64,000 bases of DNA from Halichondria panicea (Eukaryota > Porifera > Demospongiae > Suberitida > Halichondriidae): contig NC_087378.1 of NCBI RefSeq assembly GCF_963675165.1, positions 6,257,205-6,321,204 of the forward strand, read 5' to 3'. Under the pieces are notes generated by a model. It was not told the DNA's origin and ran no database searches. It was given only the letters and a program-made list of their open reading frames with translations. Position 1 is the stretch's first letter; each line of letters begins with the position of its first letter. The position numbers were made by a program, and so were the translations under genes. Positions 32,301-44,300 of the stretch are shown one piece after another.

Positions 32301-35300
32301 GGAAGAGTACGCAATCCAATAGACCGTACACAAAAGGCATTCTGACTAGTGACTTACTTCAGTACCTTGGCTTTGACCAGTTTGCCCAAGGTGAACTGCT
32401 TCTTAAAGTTTTTGATAAAGCCGTCTGAGAGGTGAGTGATCTTTACCCGACCATCCACACTGCGACCAAGTCTGGGGAGAAACGAGTCATGCATGATCAT
32501 GCAAGCAGGAGCACATACATTTCTATACTCCTGGATCAAGCGATCTCCATAGCTACAAGTATAATCGTCATTGTATCCTATGTGCATTCTATCATAACGT
32601 ATCTATCAAGATCCCTCTTCCCTTAAACATACACACACAGCTGCATACATGCACAGTGTATATCAGAGGTTGGTTAAGACCAAAGAATAGGCACCACATA
32701 ACTACAGATAATCGGTATGTATGTTGAGCACAGCGAGTACGAGTTACATAATTAACTCACCTGACAAAGATACCCACGTCGGTAACGGCTTTAATGTATC
32801 CACGGAGCAACTGGTTTTTGCTTAAGTCTGATATCGACTCAATTTCTGGGTCAACTTCACACTCTTTACTGCCTCCATCAGACTCCACCTCCTCCGCCCC
32901 CGTCCTTGAGGCTCTCATTGAGAAGTCCAGTTTGTTTTCTGCTCTGCCCACCAAACAGCACCTGCAAAAAAAGGTGTTGTAGCATACTTTGATGCGCCCA
33001 TTTAATACTTCATTCCTCTCCACTAATATGGCAAGTACGTAGATGGTATCTACCTACGCTGGGGGTAGGGATAGGACAGTTTTCCTCAGTTATACCCAAA
33101 ACACATAATTATTACACCCCCCCTAAATTCTCCAAGTTGTAGGAATTAATGGAATTGGTAGATAGTGAACCAAAAGGGCAAATCATTCAAAATTTGAGCA
33201 AAATAAATTCCTTCAAACAGCCGACGCTCTCACCTAACAAATTCTCCCTTGCCTGCTACTGCATTAAGAGGGTCGTTTACGTAACTGTCAGAGAGGTCCG
33301 TGATGTCCACTCTACCGTTACCAACAGGTGTAGAGACCAGCAGAGCCTGTCCGGGGATCACCTGATTCACCCGACCCAATACCACGCACTTATCGCTCGG
33401 TTCAACACTTGGATCAATAACACCTGAGCGAAGAAACACCACGCATGATTAGACAGCTCTAAACCTTAAGTACTGCTCCTAACAGTATGTTTTGTTCCAG
33501 CTAGCATGTATGCTATAATTATAGAAGTGGCCTATACTATAGCTTTTTTGCTTGTTGGGCTTTAGCTACATGTATAGGCATCAATTTTTACAAAGATATA
33601 ATGTAGCAGTGGTAATTGCATTGAGTTTCACCAGGCATTTATAGGAAAGAGGCCCTCCAACAATGCACCCACCACTGCTGGCCACATATATGGCCACTCT
33701 CTCCTTCACATCGACAACCTCTGGTATCATACATTTCACACTGACATTCAGTGAAAACTTAACAAGAGGTGCTTTTAGAGTGAAGATTTGCAACTAGGTT
33801 TAGTTACAACATTATACTGTGTGAAAATATGCAGCCTAATCAGGGTTCTCTATTTAAAGTTACAACAGAATCTAAAATGATTAATTTGTCTCATTACTAA
33901 CTTTGACAAAAGTACATACTTTTAGGGATTATACACACAGAAAATAGTATCACATAATATACTGTACATGTAGGGTGTGGCCCACCTATCATGGAGAGAT
34001 TGTGCAGGTGGCCCTTGCCCGACTCACAGCCCAACACAGTGCACCTGACAGCCTGGCCTCGACTGAAGTGACTCTTGAGAGCCATCACTTCATCGGGACA
34101 CTTGGAGGTGAGTAACACAGGGACAAAGCCCTCTGTCCTCGGATTGAGAGCCACCTGGAGGCCACTGTCTTTCACCTGCACAGGGGTGCCGTGGCCATGC
34201 ATGGATAACCTCGTGCACCATTGCCCACCCCTCACTCCCATACAGCGGAGTGAATGAAGGATAATGTATCAATTACAAAGGACATTACTTCTACCCCAAA
34301 ATGTTGTTTCTCAAATGCAAAATAAAATATGTAATAGTTATAACATGTGCACGAGGGATTCCATGGTGTATATTGTCGAGCATTTACAGCTATAATTACA
34401 TAACCATTCATTGGGGTCTATATCACAGCTAGGTTACAGAAATGATAAGAGAACAATAATTATTATGTGCATGGCTAAAAGTGGACTCACTAGCTCCGAA
34501 AATTAAATACTCCATAAACAAAATATTTGTCCTTAGGTAACAAGTTCCCATACCGTACGTAAACTTCATACAAAATATAATAGCCATGATTGATCGATTT
34601 GATTAATTCCTCGAGTATTATATACAAGTCCCTGACCATATCCACAAGGTCCGACAAAAAATCGCACAAAGTACTCCACAAAGCCCGACAACAAATTGCA
34701 TTTAAAGTGTTCACTCCTTCTTGGATAGCACCAACCAAAATAGCTGCTGCATCGACCATCGCAACCATACTCAGGTCTGTCCACTGTTGGTTGATTCCTA
34801 GTTTGTCTGACAACAAATTGGTGTAGTTCTGACAGTTGTGTTGAATGCACCAAGATCAATGATACCTGTCATCGATTTGACAATAGAGCCAACATGTGTA
34901 TGCTTGGATAACGAAGCCTTTTCGAAAGTATTAGTACAAACACGAACTTGATCACCATAAACTCGGATCTCAGCTGTGAACCCATCACCAGGGGATGAAC
35001 GTGGAGTAAAGAATGGCGAGTAAACCCATAGATTGAAAAGGAAGGGGATTGGAAACGACCAGGCCTCCCTGTGTAAATGGTTGAAACACTCCGCGTTATG
35101 ATTTCGCGCTCGCGATTATTTTTGTTTTGACCGTATTCTGGTTGTATTTCAACTGTTTCTAGCTCTCCTATCCACTAGCGATCACTCAGAGGCTGGGAGG
35201 TTACTCTAGAGAAGTAAGTTTACACCACTGACAAGCTCTAACTTGTCTAAGTCCGCTGTCTTTACTCTGTTTTTAGTTTTTGTTGAGTATAGCTTGAATT

Positions 35301-38300
35301 ACTCCATGTCAACTTTTCTCTTTCCCTGCTGCGAAGCCTAAACAGCAAAAGTAACATTGCTTGACTTGGTTATTATGTATTTAAGTGCTACATAGAATGG
35401 TTTCATGCCATGGATACGCTTTACTGTTCATAAACGTTTGCAGTATAGTCCTTCAAACTGCTTTAGTATACTTTTAGACACACCACGGGCCTTGACCTCT
35501 CACGACTTCATTGTAAGGGCTATTCCTTCTTTTATAGCATTTATTTGTTTAGTGATAGTGGTTGCGTTGCTTAGTCGACCTTTTAGAGCTATATTCTCTT
35601 TACTTTTTAGAATATTCAACATTAAAAGTGATCAATTTCACCATTTCTATGTACAGCACATTGTATGGCAGCCAAGACAGGTAATGAGCATGCTGACTAT
35701 AAAATAATCCCTTTGTAGTATTAGCCACACCCTATAACGCGAAGTGTTTCACGCAAAAATTTTTGTTTCCAATCCCCTTCCTTTTCAATCTATGGTAAAC
35801 CACTCCGATGGCTTCATTTTGTAGACATCCCAGAAGGTGGTCTGTGAGTAATGCTTGTCTTGGTAACTGTCCGAAAATCGAGTCTTTCATTTCTTTACTG
35901 AACTTCACAGGAAATGCTGTGGTACAGAGCTGATGGAAGCTACCAGACATCACTGCTACTCAAGTCTAAAGTTAGTTTCACAAGTTCTCAACACGTATAT
36001 ACTACTACTCACAGCAAATATTTCCAACCCTTCTAGTATAATAACACACACGGAAGGTACAGTTTGACAATATACAGCAGGTATAATTATAGTATTGACA
36101 ATATCAAATTGCACCAATTAGGAAATGATTAACACTCCCTCCGAAGCATAATAATACAAACTGTACATGTACTTTGACAATTTTGATAAACATAAATGCT
36201 TCATTTCTTCTTGTTTCTTGAATACACCACTGCTGCTACGCCTGCTCCAACAACAGCTGCACCGGCTGCACCCAAAACACCTACTATACCGACATCCGTC
36301 CACTCTGTACTGATCCCCAGCCTGTCAGACAACAAGTTGGTATAGTTCTGACAGTTGTTGAGCGTACCATTAAACTTTCCAAACGATTCAGCACAGTTCA
36401 CAGCTAAATCTGCGATGTCCTCTATTGATCGGTCAACGGAGCCAAGATAAGCAAATTGAGATAATTGAACGCTTTTGTAAGTATAGCTACAGACAATAAC
36501 TTGACCATTAACAACTCGAATCTCAGCAGTAAATCCATCACCAGGGGAAGAACGTGGAGTAAAGAATAAAGAATGGTGCTTGAACATTCCACTCGGTTTT
36601 AGTTTGTAGACATCCCACGAGGTGTTTTGAGAGTAAGGCTTGGCTCTCAAGTGTTCGATAAACTTGTCTTTCAATTCTTTACTGGCCTCCATAGCCTCTC
36701 CTTTGGCACAACACTGGCAGTTACTACAAGACATCACTGCTACTTCAGTTTGCTCAATACAATACTATGTGTTTAGTGTTATTTTCTAGAACATCACAGA
36801 ATCACAAAACAGAGTAAAGGTCACACATGTGGCTTAAAATACAAAAACACAAGAATGTTCTAGAAGACCAAAGGTCACTAATAATTCATTACGTAATGGC
36901 TAAATATACTAATTACAACAAGCCAGAGTTCAGTTTCCAACACTCCCACTTAATTAGTAGGATTTGTCACAAGTTCTTCTATTCCCATTAGGGTACGCAA
37001 TTTCTCGAACTGACCACGAGGAATGGGCTTGGTAAATATATCCGCAACCATCTCAGAGGTAGGGCAATAAGCGACATCGACAATGCCATCTTCCAGTGCT
37101 TTCCGTATGAAGTGAAATCGAATATCGATATGCTTTGTTCTGGAGTGCGCAATTGGATTTCGAGACAGTGCTAAGGCTCCTTGGTTATCTTCCTTGATAA
37201 CAATCGGTTCTGTTGGTATCTGTAGATCTGTAAGCAACTTCTGGAGCCATGTTGCTTCTTGTGCAGCCAGACTTAGTGCCACATACTCGGCTTCTGTTGT
37301 GGACAGAGCAACCACTGCTTGCTTCTTGCTTAACCAGCTTACTGCTCCACCAGCGAGTAAAAACAGATTTCCTGTAGTTGAACGTCTGTCATCCAGATCC
37401 CCTCCCCAGTCAGCATCTGAAAATCCAGTGACTGGTTTTCCATCCTTACAGTACTTCAATGCCAGATTCATCGTTTTCTTCAGATAACGGAATATTCTCT
37501 TTACTGCAGTTTTGTGAGCTTCTGTTGGGTTAGAGTAAAATTTAGAAACTGCTCCCACTGCCTGGGCAATGTCCGGGCGAGTACGCAAACCTGCATAGAG
37601 TAGACTACCTACCATTGACTGATATTCAACATGGTCAGTAGATCCACTCACTTGATCATCTTTGACTAGCTTCACATTACAATCGGCTGGGGTAGAAACA
37701 TTGTTTGCATCTGCAAGGCCAAACTTCTTGAGCATCAACTTTATGTACTGCTTCTGGTGTAGCCAAACACAGTTCGGACCAAATACAACACTCACACCTA
37801 AACAGTAATGAAGTGGACCCATGTCCTTCATTCTGAACTGCTCGGACAGGAGCCCTTTCGTTTCCAACAGGAAATCAATGACATCTGAAAAGAGAATCAG
37901 GTCATCAACGTAGACAGCTACGATTGTTGTGTGCCCATTGATTCGGGTAAACACGCATGAATCAGCGTCGCTTTGTACAAATCCAATTTGTATCATAAAC
38001 TCTCTCAAAGCTCGGTTCCAACACCTAGGTGCTTGTTTTAATCCATAAAGAGACAAGATCTTCTTTCCCCGAAACTTGGTATCCATCAGGTTGTTGCATG
38101 TAAATTTCCTCATCGAGCTCGCCATTGAGGAATGCAGTAACTACATCCATTTGATGGACGATCATATCCTTTTGTACAGCAAGGGCCAAAAGTGTTCGAA
38201 CTGACGAAAAATGCACAACTGGTGAGAACGTCTCTTCAAAATCGATTCCGTATCTCTGAGAATACCCTTTTGCAACCAGCCTGCTCTTAAATCGTTCAAC

Positions 38301-41300
38301 TTTGCCTTCTCCGTCATACTTGACTTTAAATACCCATTTGCAGCCTACCACTGCTCTTCCTTCGGGGGGTTCTACCAAATCCCAAGTATCGTTGTCGACC
38401 AGAGACTGATACTCAGCGTCAGTTGCAAGTTTCCAATCTTTTGCATGAGGACTTTTGAGTGCTTCATCAAATGATACTGGCTCGGGTATTTCTTGCATAA
38501 TGCAGGCACGGTGCTCAGGTACGATTGCTGTATCAGCAAATTCTGTAGTGGTCGTGTCAGCAGATTCGGAATGTCCATAGTAGTCTGGACGTTGCACAGT
38601 TCGTTCCGATCTTCGTAGTGGTTCTTCCGGGTTTCGTTCCGATCTACGTGGTAGTTCTTCCGACCGAGTTTCTTCAGGCTCATCGAACATTACGCCTTCA
38701 TCTTCAGGCTCATCGAACAAGTCAGGTAGGATCATCTTTTCGGTTGAGAAATCGAAAGTCAGATTCATTAAACACAACATCTCTTCGGATGATGACCTTA
38801 TCAGTGTTAATATCGATCAATCTGTATCCTTTAGGATTTTTACTATAACCAACAAAACACATTCTTCGTGCCTTCTTGTCAAGTTTTCTTCTTTGTGCAT
38901 TTGACACATGACTATAGGCAGCACACCCAAACACCTTGAGATTACTGATGTCCGGCTTGTGACCATGCCACTTCTCATAAGGTGTGAGTTGCTCTTCGTT
39001 GGCAGATGTGGTAGTACGATTCCTGAGATAGGCAGCAGTTGATACTGCCTCAGCCCAAAATCTATTGGGTAGATTAGAATGAGATAGCATAGCTCTCGCT
39101 GATTCCACAAGCGTACGGTTTAGCCGTTCGGCCACACCATTCTGTTGGGGAGAATGAGGTACAGTGAGTTGGTGTTCCATTCCGTTTGATGCGAGATATG
39201 CCTTTGACAAGTACTCGCCCCCATTATCTGTTCTCAGTTTCATTATCGGCTCATCGCACTCCTTCGTCATCATTGCCTCAAATAGTTTGAACTTCTCAAA
39301 CACTTCTGATTTGTACTCGATAAAATGGACAGAGACACATCTTGTATAGTTGTCAATAAATGTGAGAAAGTAGCGACTTCCACCAATCGACTCTGCCTGA
39401 AATGGTCCACACACATCACTATGAATGAGTTCTAGTTTTCTTTTCGACTGTTTATGTTTCAGAGACTTGAAGGGTTTGCGCTGCATCTTTCCCTCCACAC
39501 ATCCTTCGCAAAACGATAACTCGGAGGTTGTTGACAGTTTAATGCCAGATGCTAAATTTCGATCCACAAGAGTGTTGAGTTGTTGCTTGTTCAGGTGACC
39601 TAACCGTTGATGCCACAAGTCAACTTCTGGTAAGTTTTCTGTTACCACTGAAACATTTTCTTTGTCAGTTAGGACTTCGACTTCACACTTCAGTTGATAC
39701 AGCTAGTGACCCCATTCCTTGAAGACTTCCTTTGGGACCTTTGATCCAACATCGTACTTGATTGAATTTCACTGTGTTCCCCGCTGCTCTTACAGAGAAC
39801 AAATTGCAAGCCAGCTTCGGAACGTGTAATACATCATACATTACAGCTTTCTTACTATTGCTGACCTTAAACAACATGTTTACTCAGACGGTTCCAACTC
39901 CCACTGCTTCAACATTTCTGCCGTCACCAAGGCCAACTTTCTCGGGAGTAGAGAATGCTCGATACGTTGAAAAATACTCTCTCTTGGGAGTCATATGACT
40001 GGACGCACCGGAGTCTATCAACCACTTGTTTTCAGGTACTTCATCAGATACTGGGAATGCTCCTTCATCTTCATTGCTTGATTCAACTTCATCTTCAGTG
40101 ATCTTTGCTCGGTGCTGTGACGTCCCTCTTCGTTTTGGACAGAACCGTTGAACGTGTCCAGGTTCGTCACAAGTCCAGCACCTTGGGGTCTTCCGCCTTT
40201 GATTTCCCAATAACACTGAATCGTGTGGTGCCTCAGACTTCAGTTCTTGGGCTTTGAGTTTGCGTTCGTGATGTATTAGCTACTGCTGGACAAAGTCTAG
40301 TGTCAGATCATCTACGCGTGCCTCAAGTGCAGTAACTACAATAGAGAATGATGAAGGCAGACTTCCTAGGAGGGTGACAACTTGATCTTCCTCGGAGATT
40401 GGTGCTCCAATTGAGCTGAGTTTGTCAGTCAGTTCTTTCATTTCCTTTAGGTGCATGTTGATACAGTTTCCCTCACTCATTTCCTTCCTAAAGTACTGCT
40501 TTTTAAGGAAAAGTTTGTTGGCTAACGTTTCCCTCTCGAAATGTTTTTTGAGGGAATTCCAGGCTTCCTCTGGTCTTTCACAGGAGGTTATATCAGGTAC
40601 AATTGTGATGTACTAACTGACATAGCAATGACAGAGAATGCCTTCTGTGATTCACTTTGATGCTTCGTTTGTTGTTCGACTGTTGCATCTTCCGCAAGTA
40701 CAGCTGATCCATCTGCATACTTCCATAGGCCTTTGGCCAGTAACAGATGTTTCACTTGAAATTTCCACGTGATCCAATTGGACCCGTCTAGTTTATCCAC
40801 AGTCCACTTGTCTTCCATGACTGGACAAATCCGTTGATCCTTGATCCGACAAATCCGTTGATCTTGATCCGAGTTCTGTTTACTGTTATCTAGATCTACT
40901 GCTCAGCTTAGGCGTTGCCTGGGCCCATAACCTGTTATTTTCTAGAACATCACAGAATCACAAAACAGAACTAAGAGTAAAGGTCACACACGTGGCTTAA
41001 AATACAAAAACACAAGAATATTCTAGAAGACCAAAGGTCACTAATAATTCATTACGTAATGGCTAAATATACTAATTACAACAAGTCAGAGTTCAGTTTC
41101 CAACATTTAGAGTACTAAATCTACTATGAACACTACCGCACAGAAGTAGACAACACCAGCAAGTCAGGGTTTGTATGTGTTTCTATATATAATAATGCAT
41201 GTGTTGGATGTTCACTTTGTATCCCAGTCAGGTGACTTTTGATTTTTGCTGACAGGACATTATTTTGCTGGTGTTGTCTACTTCTGTGCTGTCAGTCTGC

Positions 41301-44300
41301 CCTAAGACCCCCAACATTCCAGTATTTCTAAGACAAGACAGGAAGCATTACGTAATGTAAACCTCAAATATTTTAATGATATTCATAATGATGATGTAAT
41401 AAATTGTCATAAAACTACAACAAGACTCAGTCATGTGTAGCCAACTGCAGCATGAATGAAAACAACAACAACACAAGGTATGTATGAGAATAATGATGTA
41501 CTGTATAAGCTAGATCAGAGGAGGTTGGACGCGCGTCATACTTTGTAATAATAAATCATGTGATAAATGATGAATATAATTATAAAGGGATCCTAGCAGA
41601 TCCTTTTTTAGTCATGTCAGCACTTTCTTTCTGCCAAGTCAGCAGTAATTTTGTTTGCGTGTAGAATATAGATTGCGGGCGTGTGGGAAGATGGAGGGCA
41701 ATGGAAAAAGACCAAGGCATGTTTCCAGTCCTACTTTGCTAACACCTACAAGGCCTCAAAAATTCCTCTTCAAACATTAGCCTCTCAGGCTCAGCAGTGT
41801 TCAGACAGAGCAAAAGCTTGCTATTGACCAAGGTGCAAATCAACCAGCAGCTGTGGCCACAAGTGTTGACAGGGGAATCCAGATAGCTACAGCCAAAATA
41901 AAATTATTATGAAGAAGAATTGCCGAGCTTCAACCACACTGAAAACCTGTGGAAAACTCTCAATGCACCCATTGTAAAAGCTAAGGAACCCCTCCGAGCT
42001 CCAAGACGGGAACAACTCGCACTAAGCAATGGTTGTCGAATAGCAACTCTTCCTGTTAGAAATATATAGTCTAAGTGTTAGAGCCACCTTTCACAATATC
42101 GCCATCAACCTACCACCCTTACCTAATCAATGTACACGTCTCAAATATCAAATGAACATTCATATGGACAGCAACAATAATAAAACACAATACTACATAC
42201 AATTAATATATATAGTGATTAATGTCTTTTACATCTTTTTGCCTTGAAATGTGTGTACAATGTCACCCCATCTTCCTCTTTTTATAATCTTTATTCCACA
42301 ATACCAACCAGGAGATCGCCAGTGCAATAAAAATGTTGTCCAATCTAGTTTATGTCTTCGTGCATCGCTCAGTGGACACTCTCCAACACTTCTCTAACGA
42401 CGTATCCTATATGATTCCATTTTGAGTCAAGAAAAACTTGAACTGCTATGGCACGTAAGTCGTACCGATTCGATGCCTCGTGTGGCACTCTTACTTCAAT
42501 GGGTATGCCTTTGCTGTGTAATCTATTCACTTCAGCCAGATGCGTTGGTACTGCTCCTCTTTTGCAGATCCAATACTGTCCTAAACACAACGCCTTCTTG
42601 GTCATTGACATCATCAATACCTTGGTGATCGACATCATCAGCAGCAGCTGTACTATTTGTTGTAGACATTGATGGTGGTATATCTGGTGGTAGAAGATTC
42701 CAATTCCAAACAACAAACACTTTGTTGTCGAAAGTGTTGAAATTATCCAGCTCTAGTTCTACATTTGACCTCATAAATTCATCCATAGGAATATTCTTAC
42801 AGCCAGTTCACACTGATATCATAGTGTTCACCTTCACTAGCTCAGAAGTTTCTCGAATAAATCCCATAGCTAGTCATGCTGTCGTCCTTTGCGTACTTAA
42901 CGTGTACATACGCAAGCAATCAGCAATTAAAGTTGTGTCACATGATATTATGACTCTGAATGACGCGCGTCCAACCTCCTCTGAAGCTAGATCAAGCTGT
43001 CCAGATCTGTGTAATCTATGTTTGCCAGGCTGATAATAACATTTTTGTGGTCATGTACCTCAATTAACACTGTAGTGAAGCACAGTTCACGGTGATTTTT
43101 TCTGGATTTCCAAAGCTCATAACACAGACCATTTACTGAGCTAGAACTTGTTACTTGGATATGTATCAGTTCAATATGGAATGTGTTGACTCTGCAAGTT
43201 TGGAATAGATTGAGATAGTGTAAACAGCTTGCGCAAACTGTCGAAGTTGGCCCATTCTGAATAGTCTCTGTGGTTGGTGGTACTCATGGCTCCATATCTC
43301 CAGATGTGAAAGGAATCAGTGATTGCTCAAAGTATCAAATAGTACATCTGATTAATGTGCATGCTTTGGCAGCAAACTAGAAGGCTTAAAGTCATTCATG
43401 ATGTGTTCTATGCTCTTGTCAAGTTGTGTATTAATGTCGAACTTTGTGTAGCTGGTCTGCCAACACCGTTCATTTGTATGGCAATTACCTTGAATATGTT
43501 GTTATTTAGATCCTTGTTAATCGTTCAACCAATTTTTAGCTTGCTACGTTGATGGTGAACAGCTTGCTCAAACTCTCGAACTTCCCGTAATCATTTTACA
43601 CAACTTTATGCTATTTGGACCCATTTTCTCAATTCAAAGTGTTATCCATATGTTAAACTGTATTCTTGTTACATATTTCAACTTAGCTAGCTCTAAAAAC
43701 CTTTATTTATAACAAAAATAAAGAAAAACTGTTCTCATTAATATATTCATGAGGCAACTTGTAGCACTTCCTGTCTTACAACATTTGGGGTCTTAGGGCA
43801 GACTGTGTAGTGTTCATAGTAGATTTAGTACTCTAAACACATAGTATTGTATTGAGAACTCACAAGCAAACTGAAGTAGCAGTGATGTCCTCATAGGCCA
43901 CAAACTCCCATGCATATTTAAACTTCAGGCTGTAATTTGAGCATTGCAAACACCAAGTGTTCTTGTTACTTCCTGCTCGAACACAGCAACCATCCTACAT
44001 GTATACATGTAGTGGCTCCACGACCCACTGCACCGGTCACTACTGCAACCTTGCTATAGCCACATCCGTCCACTCTTGTTGATCCCTAGCTCTTTCAACA
44101 ACACATTGGGTTGAAGTGCTGGCAGTTGTTTAGCATACAGTTACTGAGTATGATAGTTGCCAAACGATTCAGTACTGTCCACTGCTACGTACTCTATGAT
44201 TTTCGCTATGGTTCTGCTAACGGGCTTATAATTAATTATTTCACAAGGATCGCTGTATCCAAAAATAGCTTTGTCACCATCAACTCGTATCTCATCATCA

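Larger units (their letters stand above)
36777..41105 (-). mobile_element. Ty1/copia LTR retrotransposon, broken
   Basis: 4.3-kb element on the minus strand with LTRs at 40933-41105 (5') and 36777-36942 (3'), both TG...CA, and a 5-bp TTTAG target-site duplication (36772-36776, 41106-41110). The order gag, protease, integrase, reverse transcriptase, RNase H is that of copia. Several frameshifts and stops split the polyprotein, so it looks incapable of autonomous movement, although the LTRs are still very similar. It is inserted about 40 bp upstream of the 36201-36737 gene, within an RRP5 intron. Confidence 0.95.
41293..43805. mobile_element. DNA transposon-like element with CAGTCTGCCCTAAGACCCC ends
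   Basis: Left end CAGTCTGCCCTAAGACCCCC and right end GGGGTCTTAGGGCAGACTG are inverted copies; further in, AAGACAGGAAG/CTTCCTGTCTT also pair. It carries a second element (41515-42984) inside. I recognise no transposase in the remaining outer parts (41293-41514, 42985-43805). Confidence 0.7.

Noticed and set aside
34090-34272. Alternative start of the RRP5 exon at about 34241 (open frame MGVRGGQW...)
   Set aside because: The acceptor at 34176-34177 gives the exact phase and a proper S1 strand after ITQ; the extra upstream residues do not fit the domain.
36201-36737. Bcl-2-like or viral membrane protein
   Set aside because: No BH motifs; the His and NCQNY motifs fit a permuted papain fold better.
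40918-40932. tRNA gene fragment
   Set aside because: Only the anticodon-loop match is present, directly inside an LTR, which is the expected copia primer site rather than a tRNA gene.
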